DNA of 64,000 bases from Actinomycetes bacterium (GTDB lineage Bacteria; Actinomycetota; Acidimicrobiia; Acidimicrobiales; Palsa-688): NCBI GenBank assembly GCA_021838445.1, contig JAKCDU010000001.1, positions 136,889 through 200,888 on the forward strand, given 5' to 3'. The position numbers and the translations under genes were made by a program. The notes below the pieces were generated by a model. The model ran no database searches and was not told where the DNA came from. It saw nothing but the letters and a program-made list of their open reading frames with translations. Below, in pieces: positions 34,994 through 45,990 of the stretch (within the stretch, counting starts at the first letter, position 1; the number at the start of each line of letters is the position of its first letter).

Positions 34994-36712
34994 TCAACCG
35001 GCGCGCCGGCTCACCTCCTCGGGTAGGTGGAGCACCAGCATCTTGCGCATCACGTCGTGGGGCAGGCTGCCCTTGGTGGCCCGCGACCCGACGACCATGG
35101 TGGCGAAGGCCAGCGGCACCGTCCACAGCGCCGGTACCTGGAGGAGCACGGCCCACCAGCCGCGCTCTCCGATGCCGGCGAGTGATGTCACCACGGCTGC
35201 CGATGACGCCCCTCCGCCGATGATGAGGCCGGCCAGCGCGCCCCGCCGGGTGAGCCCGGGCCACCAGATGCCGAGGACGAGCAGGGGGCAGAACGACGAC
35301 GCGGCTATGGCGAAGGCCCATCCGACCAGGACGTTTATCGACGTTCCGGCCACGGCCAGCCCGGCCAGGGTGGTAGCCGTCCCGGTACCGATGGCGGCCC
35401 AGCGAAAGGCCACGACGCCCCGCCCGAGGATGTCGTGGGATACCGCTCCCGACATGGCGATCAGCAGGCCCGACGACGTGGAGAGGAACGCCGCGAACGC
35501 CCCGCCGGCGGTGAGGGCGGTGAGGATGCGCTCGCCCACGCCGGCGCCCACCAGGCGGGGCAGGACCAGCACGACGGTGTCGGTCCGCCCGGTGAGGTAG
35601 AGGGACGGCGCCTCGAGGCGGCCGAGGACGGCGAAGACCGCCGGCCACACGTAGAAGACCGACAGCAGGAGGATCACCAGCGAAGTGGTGCGCCGGGCGG
35701 CTTGGCCGTCGGGGTTGGTGTAGAAGCGCACGAGGATGTGGGGCAGCCCGAGGGCGCCCAGGAAGGTGGCCAGGATGACCCCGTAGGTGGCGGCCAGTGG
35801 GTGGTCCGACCGGCCCCCCAGGCGCAGCAGCGGCGAAGCCCACTGAGCGGCTGACAACGCCCGCGGTCCGGCCACGGCGGGAGCCGGCGATCCGGCCGGG
35901 AACGCGATGCGCGTCGCCGCGGCGATCTGGTGCGGGCCCGGAGCCAGGACCAGATAGCCGTCCACCTCGGCCCCGTCCAGTCCGCCGGCGATGCGTACCT
36001 CGACGGCCGAGGACACCTGCACATCCTCGGCGTGGGGGAACTCGACGGTGGTGGCCTGCGCGAAGGTGGCCGGAGCCCGGCCATCGAGGTGGGCGACGGG
36101 CGGATGGTGGAAGATCAGGGCCAGGGACAGCGCCGGCACGGCGATGGCTAGCAGCTTCAGCCAGTAGAGGAAGGACTGGACGAAGGTGATGCCCTTCATC
36201 CCGCCGCTGGCGATGGCGCCGGTCACGAGTACCCCGAGGGTCACCACGCCGACCCAGTAGGGGCCTCCGCCGACCGCCTGGAGTGTCTCACCGGCGCCTT
36301 CCATCTGGGGCAGGAGGTAGAAGGCGCAGATGAGCACCACCAGCACGGTGGCCACCCGGCGCAGGAGAGGAGAGTCGAGGCGTCCCTCGGCGAAGTCGGG
36401 GATGGTGTAGGCGCCGAAGCGGCGCAGGGGGGCAGCCACGACGGCCAGGAGGACCAGGTAGCCGGCCGCGTAGCCGACGGCGTACCACAGGGCCCCGACC
36501 CCGTCGGCGAGGGCCAGCCCCGCCACGCCGAGGAACGAGGCGGCTGACAGGTATTCGCCGGAGATGGCCGCGGCGTTCAGTCCGGGAGGCACCTGGCGGG
36601 CGGCGACCAGGAAATCGGCCGGGGTGCGGGAGATGCGAAGCCCCCGGGATCCGACCGCGATGGTGGCCACCGCCACCGCCACCACGCCGCCGATGGCCGC
36701 CGGGTCGGTCAC
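34994..36712 (-). CDS. Sodium:solute symporter family protein, probable cation/acetate symporter
   Basis: A 572-residue SSS transporter with about 13 hydrophobic helices. RISRTPADFLVAARQVPPGLNAAAISGEYLSAASFLG is the family N-terminal signature, and LSVFYVWPAVFA and STSSGLLIAMSGAVSHD are typical of the acetate/monocarboxylate (ActP/MctC) branch. An extracytoplasmic Thr/Val-rich insert lies near residues 200-280, as in actinobacterial MctC-like proteins. GTG 36712 overlaps the upstream DUF485-type gene (GTGA). Neighbouring SatP and acetyl-CoA synthetase support acetate as substrate. Confidence 0.88.
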   Translation of the reverse strand: MTDPAAIGGVVAVAVATIAVGSRGLRISRTPADFLVAARQVPPGLNAAAISGEYLSAASFLGVAGLALADGVGALWYAVGYAAGYLVLLAVVAAPLRRFGAYTIPDFAEGRLDSPLLRRVATVLVVLICAFYLLPQMEGAGETLQAVGGGPYWVGVVTLGVLVTGAIASGGMKGITFVQSFLYWLKLLAIAVPALSLALIFHHPPVAHLDGRAPATFAQATTVEFPHAEDVQVSSAVEVRIAGGLDGAEVDGYLVLAPGPHQIAAATRIAFPAGSPAPAVAGPRALSAAQWASPLLRLGGRSDHPLAATYGVILATFLGALGLPHILVRFYTNPDGQAARRTTSLVILLLSVFYVWPAVFAVLGRLEAPSLYLTGRTDTVVLVLPRLVGAGVGERILTALTAGGAFAAFLSTSSGLLIAMSGAVSHDILGRGVVAFRWAAIGTGTATTLAGLAVAGTSINVLVGWAFAIAASSFCPLLVLGIWWPGLTRRGALAGLIIGGGASSAAVVTSLAGIGERGWWAVLLQVPALWTVPLAFATMVVGSRATKGSLPHDVMRKMLVLHLPEEVSRRAG

Positions 36713-37113
36713 TGTTCGTGCAGGAGGTCGACGAAGCGGTCCTCCACCCGGCGGGCCCGCCGTACGTAGAGCAGGGCCAGGCCGACCAGCGGAGGGTAGA
36801 TGGCGAAGCCGAGGATGACGACCGACAACGGCAGCGGACCCATCGACGCGCTGGCCAGCCCCGGCAGGAGGGAGGACAGCACCGGGTAGGTCGCGACCAG
36901 GGCCGCGGCCGGTAGGAGGACGGCGATGGTCACGCCGAGTTGGGCTCGCATCAGTGACCGCAGCAGGTTCTGGCCGTACGGGTCGGGCTGGTAGAGGTCC
37001 TCGGGGTCGGGTACGGCCCGGGGGCGATGGGGGAGGGGCGAACCCGACCGCACCGCCACCCGCTGCGTGGCGGGGTCGGTGGGGCGCTCCGGGTCCGGGC
37101 CGGTCCGGCTCAT
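36709..37113 (-). CDS. Small membrane partner of the symporter (DUF485-like)
   Basis: A 134-residue protein with a disordered Pro/Arg N-terminus and two transmembrane helices (LGVTIAVLLPAAALVATYPVL and LSVVILGFAIYPPLVGLALLYV), followed by a charged tail (RRARRVEDRFVDLLHEQ). The two-helix plan and position directly before an SSS symporter are those of DUF485 proteins. ATG 37113 overlaps the response regulator stop (ATGA). Its precise role in transport is not established. Confidence 0.75.
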   Translation of the reverse strand: MSRTGPDPERPTDPATQRVAVRSGSPLPHRPRAVPDPEDLYQPDPYGQNLLRSLMRAQLGVTIAVLLPAAALVATYPVLSSLLPGLASASMGPLPLSVVILGFAIYPPLVGLALLYVRRARRVEDRFVDLLHEQ

Positions 37114-37838
37114 CGGTGGGGACGGGCCTGGCGCACCAGGCGGTCGCGCAGCTCCCGCACGTGGCGCCGGCTGACGGGGAGGGTCGTGCCGGACACCTCG
37201 ACGAACAGCTGGGCGCCGTCGCTGCGCAACTCCCGGATGGCCTTCAGGCACACCAAATACTGGCGGTGGATGCGGGCGAAGCCGTCCTGGCCCCAGGCCT
37301 CCTCCATGCGGGCCAGAGGCAGGCGTACCAGGAACGACCGCTGGTCGAAGGTGCGGATCCGCACGTAGTCACCCGCCGACTCGACCCAGGCGACCTCGCG
37401 GCGGGAGAGCATCAGCGTTCGACCGGGAGCCTCGACGGGGACGAACTCGAGCGACTCGTCGGGGCCGTGGGGGCGCGGAGGGGTCAGCCGGCGCAGGACT
37501 TGGCCCAGTCGCTGCTGGTCCACCGGTTTCAGCAGGTAGCCCGCCGCCCCGACCTCGAAGGCTTCCAGGGCGTGCTCCTCGTGGGCTGTCACGAAGACGA
37601 TCGAGGGGGGCTCGGAGAACTGCGCCAGCACCGACGCCAGCTCCATGCCCCCGAGGCCGGGCATGGCGATGTCGAGGACCACCACGTCGAAGGCCCGGTC
37701 ACGCAGTTGGCGCAGGGCTTCGGTGGCGCTGCGTACCGCCACCACCTCTCCCACCAGATCCGACGAGCGCAGCAGGTACTCGAGCTCGTCGAGGGCGGGG
37801 GCCTCGTCGTCCACGGCGAGAGCGCTCAACAGGACCAT
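37110..37838 (-). CDS. LytTR-type response regulator
   Basis: A 242-residue response regulator: receiver domain with acidic pair Asp10-Asp11, phospho-acceptor Asp56 in VVVLDIAMPG and Lys104 in GYLLKPVD; then a LytTR DNA-binding domain with VAWVESAGDYVRIRTFDQRSFLVR and FARIHRQYLVCL. It pairs with the kinase encoded just upstream (1-nt gap). LytTR proteins bind short direct repeats; candidate sites lie in the intergenic region before the kinase gene, so it probably controls both this operon and satP-acs. Confidence 0.92.
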   Translation of the reverse strand: MVLLSALAVDDEAPALDELEYLLRSSDLVGEVVAVRSATEALRQLRDRAFDVVVLDIAMPGLGGMELASVLAQFSEPPSIVFVTAHEEHALEAFEVGAAGYLLKPVDQQRLGQVLRRLTPPRPHGPDESLEFVPVEAPGRTLMLSRREVAWVESAGDYVRIRTFDQRSFLVRLPLARMEEAWGQDGFARIHRQYLVCLKAIRELRSDGAQLFVEVSGTTLPVSRRHVRELRDRLVRQARPHR

Positions 37839-37839
37839 C

Positions 37840-39021
37840 TCACGTCCTCCCGTTGGCCGCCGTGGCGGGCTGGAATTTGGGCACGCTGAAGGTCACCTTG
37901 GTGCCGGCGCCCGACGCCGTCTCCACCAGCAGGCCGTGGTCCTCGCCGAAAGTGGCCCGCAGCCTCTCATCGACGTTGCGCAGCCCCACCGAATCGGTGC
38001 GCCCGGTCAGGGCCCGCCTCAGGTGACCCGGCTCGGCGCCCACCCCGTCGTCCTCCACCGAGATGACCGCCTCGGTGTCGGCATCGGCCAGGTCGATGCG
38101 CAGGCGCCCGTGCCCGAGGGGCTCCAGGCCGTGGCGGATGGCGTTCTCGACGACGGGTTGGAGCACCAGCGAGGGGACGTGGACGGCCAGCACCTCGGGC
38201 GCCACCCGCAGGGTTACGTCGATGCGGTCGCCGAAGCGGGCCCGCTCGAGGTCGAGGTAGATGTCCACCAGGCGCAGCTCCTCGGCGAGGGTGGCGGTCT
38301 GGGCGTGGCTGGCGAAGCTGTACCGGGTGAAGTCGGCGAAGGAGACCAGCAGCTCCCGGGCCCGTTCGGGATCGGAGCGGACGAACGACTCGATGGCGGT
38401 CAGGGAGTTGTAGATGAAGTGGGGGGAGATCTGGGCCCGCAGGAATCGCAGCTCGGCTTGTACCGCCCGGCGCTTCGAGCGGTCCAACTCGGCCAGCTCG
38501 AGTTGGGTCGACACGAATCGGGCGACCTCGCCACAGAGGCGTTGGAGTCCGGCCGAGGCCCCGCCGTCGAGTGCGACGAGGGCCCCCACCACGCGGCCTT
38601 CGACGTGGAGCGGGGCCACCACCCCGGCGGTCAGGCCGCACCCCTCCCGCCCGCACTGCAGCTCGACGGTGGAGATGATGGCCGGTCGGCCCGAGAGCAT
38701 GGCAGCCTCGATGTGGGGGGTGAGCAGGCGGCAGTGCTCGTCGTCCACCCCCTCGGCGGCCACCGTCCCCTGGGCGTCGGCGATCACCAGACCGCGGGCG
38801 GCGATCAGCGACCGCAGCGGGGTGAGGGCCCGGTTCATGGTGTCGGCGGTGAGACCCGACCGCAGGGGCGGGGCCGCCTGGTTGGCCGTGCGCAGGGCCT
38901 CGTAGGTGACCCGCTGGCCGGGGGTTACGAGCCGCCGCCCGGCCTGGCGGGCGTAGAGACCAGCGACGGCCAGGGCCGCCACCATGACCGCCAGAACGGC
39001 CCATGTGAGATCCCTCGTCAC
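37840..39021 (-). CDS. LytS-type sensor histidine kinase
   Basis: A 393-residue kinase with one N-terminal membrane helix (LTWAVLAVMVAALAVAGLYA), a GAF-like region holding three cysteines (HCRLL, LQCGREGCGL), the His-kinase domain RAQISPHFIYNSL (His201) and a HATPase with VVENAIRH and GVGLRNVDERL. GTG 39021 is adopted because the extra 30 residues of the longer frame are Arg-rich and unlike the family. It lacks the multi-helix LytS sensor, so a ligand may be sensed in the cytoplasm by the GAF domain. The cysteines could make it redox- or metal-sensitive. Confidence 0.88.
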   Translation of the reverse strand: MTRDLTWAVLAVMVAALAVAGLYARQAGRRLVTPGQRVTYEALRTANQAAPPLRSGLTADTMNRALTPLRSLIAARGLVIADAQGTVAAEGVDDEHCRLLTPHIEAAMLSGRPAIISTVELQCGREGCGLTAGVVAPLHVEGRVVGALVALDGGASAGLQRLCGEVARFVSTQLELAELDRSKRRAVQAELRFLRAQISPHFIYNSLTAIESFVRSDPERARELLVSFADFTRYSFASHAQTATLAEELRLVDIYLDLERARFGDRIDVTLRVAPEVLAVHVPSLVLQPVVENAIRHGLEPLGHGRLRIDLADADTEAVISVEDDGVGAEPGHLRRALTGRTDSVGLRNVDERLRATFGEDHGLLVETASGAGTKVTFSVPKFQPATAANGRT

Positions 39022-39109
39022 CTGCCCGACCTCATCCTCCCCTGCCGCGGCCGATTCCCGAGCACGACGGCAGGAGTGTGCCACAAGGGACCGGCGGGGA
39101 TCGGGACGC

Positions 39110-39160
39110 ACCGTTCGCCGCTGACCAGTGACCGTTCGGCGCTCGGGAGGGACCGTTCAG
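39110..39160. promoter_or_regulatory. Three LytTR-like direct repeats in the acetate divergent promoter
   Basis: ACCGTTCGC (39110-39118), ACCGTTCGG (39131-39139) and ACCGTTCAG (39152-39160) are spaced exactly 21 bp start to start. The last two fit the known LytTR half-site pattern [TA][AC][CA]GTTN[AG][TG] with a 12-bp spacer; the first differs at its final base. They lie between the LytS-LytTR-symporter operon and satP-acs. The match to the family consensus is from established knowledge; binding here is inferred. Confidence 0.65.
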
Positions 39161-39262
39161 CGATTGGCCGGCCGGGAGTCTTTCGGATCGGAGGTGGACC
39201 GGCTCAAAATCCGTGCGGCGGGGGCCGCTCGGGTCACCGCAGCAAGAGATGGGGGATGAGAT

Positions 39263-39921
39263 ATGGCGATCTACAGCGCAAACGATGCCGTGGGGGCTCC
39301 GACGGTCATGGAGGTGACCTCGGTACCGCCCCCTGCGGATCCGGCTCCACTGGGTCTGGCGGCCTTCGCGCTGACCACGTTCCTCCTGTCGGCCCAGAAC
39401 GCCAACTGGACGAGGGGGACGGCGCCGTTCCTGGGGTTTGCCTTCGCCTACGGCGGGCTGTGCCAGCTCCTCGCCGGGATGTGGGAATTCCGTAACCGCA
39501 ACGTCTTCGGGGCTACGGCGTTCTCGACCTACGGCGGCTTCTGGATCGGACTGGCCATCTACGTCGAGTTGGTCGCACCCGGCGCCAAGAACGTGGTTCA
39601 GGTGCACAACGACGAGGCGTGGATTCTGCTCGCCTTCTTGATCTTCAACACCTACATGCTGCTGTGGAGCTCTGCGGTGAACTTGGCCGTCCTCGGCGTG
39701 TTCCTCACTCTCGAGATCACCGAGATCGTGCTCGTGTTCGCCAACTTCCAGAACAGCACCGGACTGGCCCACTGGGGTGGCTACCTGGGTGTCGTCACCG
39801 CCGCGGTGGCCTGGTACACGTCGGCCGCCGGCGTCATCAACGGGATGCGGGGCCGGCCGGTACTGTTCGTGGGCGGCCCCTTGATGAGGCCGGTCTCGAA
39901 CATCCAGTTGGGAGAGCGCCC

Positions 39922-39925
<4 letters not shown>
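39263..39925 (+). CDS. satP: Acetate/succinate transporter, GPR1/FUN34/YaaH family
   Basis: A 220-residue membrane protein with six helices. The family motif appears as ADPAPLGLAAFALTTFLLS near residue 25, followed by FAYGGLCQLLAGMWEFRNRNVFGATAFSTYG, both highly characteristic of SatP/YaaH. It moves acetate or succinate with protons. It overlaps acs (ATGA), so uptake and activation are co-expressed, under the probable LytTR operator upstream. ATG 39263 has a purine-rich GGGGGATGAG before it. Confidence 0.93.
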
Positions 39926-41889
<1,964 letters not shown>

Positions 41890-41914
41890 GGCCGCCGAGC
41901 GCCCGGTATGGCGC

Positions 41915-41920
41915 TAGCGT
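41915..41920 (+). promoter_or_regulatory. Candidate -10 box TAGCGT before pafA
   Basis: TAGCGT lies 10 nt before ATG 41931, without a Shine-Dalgarno. This supports ATG 41931 over the in-frame GTG 41919, which lies inside the box. Confidence 0.4.
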
Positions 41921-41930
41921 GCGCCTGGTC

Positions 41931-43289
41931 ATGGACCGGCGCATCTTCGGCCTGGAGAACGAGTACGGAGTCACGTGCACCTTGCGGGGCCAGCGCCGGC
42001 TGAGCCCCGACGAGGTGGCGCGCTACCTGTTCCGCCGGGTGGTCAGCTGGGGCCGGTCGTCCAACGTCTTCCTGGAGAACGGGGCGCGCCTGTATCTCGA
42101 CGTGGGTAGCCACCCCGAGTACGCCACGCCCGAATGCGATTCGATCCTCGACCTGGTCGCCCATGACAAGGCGGGGGAGCGCATACTCGAGCAACTGGTC
42201 GGCTCCGCCGAGGCCCGCCTGCGCGAGGAGGGCATCCGGGGTGTGGTCTTCCTGTTCAAGAACAACACCGACTCGGCCGGCAACTCCTACGGCTGCCACG
42301 AGAACTACCTGACGAGCCGGCGGGACGACTTCGCCCACTACGCCGAGGTGCTCATCCCGTTCCTGGTGAGCCGGCAGATCTACGCCGGTGCCGGCAAGGT
42401 GCTGCAGACGGCGCGCGGCGCCATGTACTGCATCAGCCAACGGGCCGAGCACATCTGGGAGGGGGTCTCGTCGGCCACCACCCGCAGCCGGCCCATCATC
42501 AACACCCGGGACGAGCCCCACGCCGACGCCGAGCGTTACCGCCGGCTGCACGTGATAGTCGGTGACTCGAACATGAGCGAGTACTCCACCTTTTTGAAGA
42601 TTGGTGCCACCAGCATCCTGTTGCGCATGCTCGAGGACCCCGCCGTGATCCTCAGGGACATGACCCTGGAGAACCCCATCCGGGCCATCCGGGAGATCAG
42701 CCACGACACCACCCTGCGCCGCCGGGTGCGCCTGGCCAACGGCCGGGAAGCCAGCGCCCTCGACATCCAGACCGAGTACTTCAATCGGGCCCGGCGCTAC
42801 CAGGAGACCAAGGGCCTGTCCCCGCTGGAGGACCAGGCCCTCGACATGTGGGAGCACTGCCTGACCGGACTCGAATCCGACCCGTGGTCGCTCGACCGGG
42901 AATGCGACTGGGTCATCAAGCACCACCTGATCGAGCGCTACCGATTGCGCAACGACATCCCCCTCACCCATCCCAAGGTGGCCCTGATCGACCTCCAGTA
43001 CCACGACGTGAACCGCCAGCGGGGCCTGTTCTACAAGCTGCAGTCGGCCGGGCTGGTCGAGCGCACCTGCACCGACGAGGCCATCGACACCGCCATGGAC
43101 CAGCCCCCGCAGACCACCCGGGCCCGGCTGCGGGGCGAGTTCATCCGCAAAGCCAAGGAGCGGCGCCGGGATTTCACCGTCGACTGGGTGCACCTCAAGC
43201 TCAACGACCAGGCCCAGCGCACCGTGCTCTGCAAGGACCCGTTCAAGTCCCACGACGAGCGGGTCGAGAAGCTGATCGCCTCGCTCTAG
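41931..43289 (+). CDS. pafA: Pup-protein ligase PafA
   Basis: A 452-residue glutamine-synthetase-fold ligase that phosphorylates the C-terminal Glu of Pup and joins it to substrate lysines. Motifs are [16 protein letters not shown], the catalytic region [32 protein letters not shown], and [20 protein letters not shown] in the C-terminal domain. It lacks the Dop-specific loop. It is about 7 kb from prcA because the acetate locus lies between. The start matches the strongly conserved family N-terminus. Confidence 0.95.
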   Translation: MDRRIFGLENEYGVTCTLRGQRRLSPDEVARYLFRRVVSWGRSSNVFLENGARLYLDVGSHPEYATPECDSILDLVAHDKAGERILEQLVGSAEARLREEGIRGVVFLFKNNTDSAGNSYGCHENYLTSRRDDFAHYAEVLIPFLVSRQIYAGAGKVLQTARGAMYCISQRAEHIWEGVSSATTRSRPIINTRDEPHADAERYRRLHVIVGDSNMSEYSTFLKIGATSILLRMLEDPAVILRDMTLENPIRAIREISHDTTLRRRVRLANGREASALDIQTEYFNRARRYQETKGLSPLEDQALDMWEHCLTGLESDPWSLDRECDWVIKHHLIERYRLRNDIPLTHPKVALIDLQYHDVNRQRGLFYKLQSAGLVERTCTDEAIDTAMDQPPQTTRARLRGEFIRKAKERRRDFTVDWVHLKLNDQAQRTVLCKDPFKSHDERVEKLIASL

Positions 43290-43296
43290 GGCCGGT

Positions 43297-44265
43297 ATGG
43301 ATCGCCTCGAACGACTGGTCAACCTGGTTGCCGCTCTCCTCGACACGCCCCGCCCGCTGAGCCGGGCTGAGATCGCCGAACGCATAGACGGCTACTCGGC
43401 CGACCCCGAGGCCTTCCGGCGCAACTTCGAGCGGGACAAGGACCTGTTGCGCCAGATGGGCTTCCCGCTGGTAACCGAGATCCCCGAAGGCTCGGGTCCC
43501 GAGGACGCCGGCTACCGCATCCCCCGCGAGCTCTACGAGCTGCCCGACCCGGGACTCGACGAGCCCGAGCTCACGGCCCTGCGCCTGGCCGCGTCGGCGG
43601 TGCAGATGGAAGGGGAGTGGAGCGATGCCCTCGTCCGCGCCCTGCGCAAGCTGGGCGGGGCCGCCGACGGGGCGGCGGCGGGAGGGCCCCCCGGGGGCGG
43701 CGGCACCGCCCTGCCGGCGGGGGAGACGGCAGCGGTGGCCTTCGCCGCGGTGAGCGAACGGCGCCGCCTCCGCTTCACCTACCGCGGCCAGGAGCGCGTG
43801 GTCGATCCCTGGCGGCTGTCGTTCCACCGGGGCCACTGGTACCTGGCCGGGCTGGACCACCACCGCGGCGAGGAGCGCCTCTTCCGCCTCGACCGGGTCG
43901 AGGGGCGCCTGGAGCCGAGCGGTCCGCCGGCAGCCTTCGCCCGACCGGGGCCGGCCCAGGCCTTGCCCCCCCCGCCGTGGCGGATGGGGGAGGAGGAGGA
44001 GCAGACGGCGCGGCTGTGGGTGGATGCCGAGCAGGCCGGCTGGGCCGCTCAGGCGTTGGGCGACGCCGCCGAGGTGGAGCACCGCCCCGACGGCTCGGCG
44101 GTGTTCGAGTTCGCAGTTACCAGCTCGGGGGCCTTCTACAGCTTCGTCCTCGGCTACCTCGAGCATGCCGAAATCCTCGGTCCCGCCCCCCTCAGGGAGG
44201 GGATGGTGGCCGGGCTCGAGCAGATCGCCGCCGGGGACCGGGCCGCTGGCGGGGGCACCTCGTGA
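43297..44265 (+). CDS. pafB: WYL-domain transcriptional regulator PafB
   Basis: A 322-residue protein with an N-terminal winged helix (LVNLVAALLDTPRPLSRAEIAERI), a WYL domain (RLRFTYRGQERVVDPWRLSFHRGHWYLAGLD) and a WCX-like C-terminal domain. With PafC it forms the PafBC activator of the LexA-independent DNA-damage response, known from mycobacteria. A Gly/Ala/Pro insert (residues about 120-145) separates the domains. It begins 7 bases after pafA. Confidence 0.92.
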   Translation: MDRLERLVNLVAALLDTPRPLSRAEIAERIDGYSADPEAFRRNFERDKDLLRQMGFPLVTEIPEGSGPEDAGYRIPRELYELPDPGLDEPELTALRLAASAVQMEGEWSDALVRALRKLGGAADGAAAGGPPGGGGTALPAGETAAVAFAAVSERRRLRFTYRGQERVVDPWRLSFHRGHWYLAGLDHHRGEERLFRLDRVEGRLEPSGPPAAFARPGPAQALPPPPWRMGEEEEQTARLWVDAEQAGWAAQALGDAAEVEHRPDGSAVFEFAVTSSGAFYSFVLGYLEHAEILGPAPLREGMVAGLEQIAAGDRAAGGGTS

Positions 44266-45224
44266 GCCGCGAAGCGGCCGACGTGCGGCTGGCCCGGCTG
44301 CTGGCCATCGTCCCCTGGATCGCCGCTCACGACGGTCCCTCCCTGGATGAGGTGAGCCGACGTTTCAGCGTGGGGGAGAAGGACCTCCTGTCCGACCTGA
44401 ACCTGCTGTTCATGTGCGGCGTCTACCCCTTCACTCCCGACGTTCTGATCGACGTGGACATCGCCGATGGCCGGGTGTGGATACGGATGGCCGACTACTT
44501 CCGTCGCCCGCTGCGCCTCAACGCCCAGGAGGCCCTGGCTCTGCTCTCGGCGGGACGGGCCTTCCTCGCCTACCCCGAGGCCGGTGCCGGTGCCTCCCTG
44601 GCCACCGCCTTGGAGAAGCTGGACTCGGTGCTGGGCCTGGCCGGGGGAGAGGGGCTGGACGTGGACCTGGCCGACGTCGACCCCGACGTCCTGTCGGCCC
44701 TCCGGGACGCCGCAGAGCGCCACCTGAAGGTCCGCTTGGACTACTACTCCTACGGCCGGGACCGCCGTAGCCGACGGGTGGTGCATCCCTGGAGGGTGTT
44801 CAACCAGGGAGGGGAGTGGTACCTCGAGGCGTGGTGTGAGAGCGCCCAGGCCGAGCGGATGTTCCGCCTCGACCGCATCGAGACCCTGGAGCCCACCGGT
44901 GAGGGTTTCGGGCCCCCGCCGGGCCGGCCGTCGCGCCCCCCGGCCGCGGTCTTCCATCCCCGCGAGGACGACCCCATGTGGGTCTTCGATCTCGACCCGC
45001 CGGCCCACTGGATTGCCGAGCAGTACCCCACCGACTCGGTCGAGCAACGCCCCGAGGGTGTGCTTCGGGTCCGGCTGCGGGCCGCCCGGTCGGCGTGGCT
45101 GGAGCGGTTGCTGCTGCGGGCCGGACCCCATCTCACGGTGGTGGAGGGAGACACGACGGTGGCCCCGCGCGCCGCCGAGCGGGTTCTCGCCCGCTACCGC
45201 GCTGGACCGCAGGCGGGCGTCTAA
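44262..45224 (+). CDS. pafC: WYL-domain transcriptional regulator PafC
   Basis: A 320-residue paralogue of PafB: winged helix (RLLAIVPWIAAHDGPSLDEVSRRFSV), WYL domain (KVRLDYYSYGRDRRSRRVVHPWRVFNQGGEWYLEAW) and WCX domain with MFRLDRIETLEP. GTG 44262 overlaps the pafB stop (GTGA), so the two chains of the heterodimer are coupled. Its stop TAA is directly followed by a TAGGGT promoter-like box for lepB. Confidence 0.92.
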   Translation: MSREAADVRLARLLAIVPWIAAHDGPSLDEVSRRFSVGEKDLLSDLNLLFMCGVYPFTPDVLIDVDIADGRVWIRMADYFRRPLRLNAQEALALLSAGRAFLAYPEAGAGASLATALEKLDSVLGLAGGEGLDVDLADVDPDVLSALRDAAERHLKVRLDYYSYGRDRRSRRVVHPWRVFNQGGEWYLEAWCESAQAERMFRLDRIETLEPTGEGFGPPPGRPSRPPAAVFHPREDDPMWVFDLDPPAHWIAEQYPTDSVEQRPEGVLRVRLRAARSAWLERLLLRAGPHLTVVEGDTTVAPRAAERVLARYRAGPQAGV

Positions 45225-45230
45225 TAGGGT
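45225..45230 (+). promoter_or_regulatory. Candidate -10 box TAGGGT before lepB
   Basis: TAGGGT abuts the pafC stop and ends 8 nt before GTG 45239. No Shine-Dalgarno is visible, so lepB may have its own leaderless transcript. Confidence 0.4.
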
Positions 45231-45238
45231 GACCCCCC

Positions 45239-45976
45239 GTGCCCGACGCCATACCTCCCGACGGCCCCTCCGAGGGGGAGGCGGGCTTGCACGGCGCGAC
45301 GGAGCCCGTCGGAGACGCCGCCGCTAGAGGCTCCGTCCCCCCGGTCTGGGGCGATGCCCCGGGCCGCGCCCCGTCGTCGGCTGGATCGTCGTCGGCTGGA
45401 TCGTCGTCGCCCGACCGGGCGGTCCCGGCTCCCGCCCCGGCGGGGCGGCGCCGCCGGCGGGCACTGATCGAGTGGGCCGCGGTGATCGCGGTCGCGGTGA
45501 TCGCCGCGCTGGCCCTGCGCAGCTTCGTCGTCCAGCCCTACTACATACCGTCGGGGTCGATGGAGCCGACCCTGAAGATCGGCGACAAGGTGCTCGTGGA
45601 CAAGCTCAGCTACCACTTCCACAGCGTCCACCGCGGCGACGTGATCGTCTTCAAAAAGCCCCCCTCGTTCAACAGTCCCGGGGTCAAGGACCTGATCAAG
45701 CGGGTCATCGGGCTCCCCGGTGAGACCATCTCGGCCAGCGGCGGTCAGGTCTACATCGACGGAAAGCTGCTGGCCCAGCCCTGGCTGCCCAAGCTGCACG
45801 CCTACACCGCCAACTTCGGACCGGTGCACATACCGATGGGCGACTACTTCGTCATGGGGGACAACCGGGGGGACTCCGACGACTCACGGTTCCAGCTCGG
45901 CCCCATACCGAGAAACCTGATCGTGGGCCGAGCCTTCCTGGTGTGGTGGCCTCTCGGCCACTTCGGCACGCTCTAG
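45239..45976 (+). CDS. lepB: Signal peptidase I
   Basis: A 245-residue membrane protease that removes signal peptides. A disordered Ala/Ser/Pro N-terminus (residues 1-70) with a small repeat (SSAGSSSAGSSS) precedes one membrane helix (WAAVIAVAVIAALALRSF). The catalytic Ser107 is in YIPSGSMEPTL and Lys154 in KRVIGLPGE; GDYFVMGDNRGDSDDSR is box D/E. The Tat genes follow 1.4 kb downstream, forming an export neighbourhood. Confidence 0.94.
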   Translation: MPDAIPPDGPSEGEAGLHGATEPVGDAAARGSVPPVWGDAPGRAPSSAGSSSAGSSSPDRAVPAPAPAGRRRRRALIEWAAVIAVAVIAALALRSFVVQPYYIPSGSMEPTLKIGDKVLVDKLSYHFHSVHRGDVIVFKKPPSFNSPGVKDLIKRVIGLPGETISASGGQVYIDGKLLAQPWLPKLHAYTANFGPVHIPMGDYFVMGDNRGDSDDSRFQLGPIPRNLIVGRAFLVWWPLGHFGTL

Positions 45977-45990
45977 ACGACCCCGACCGA

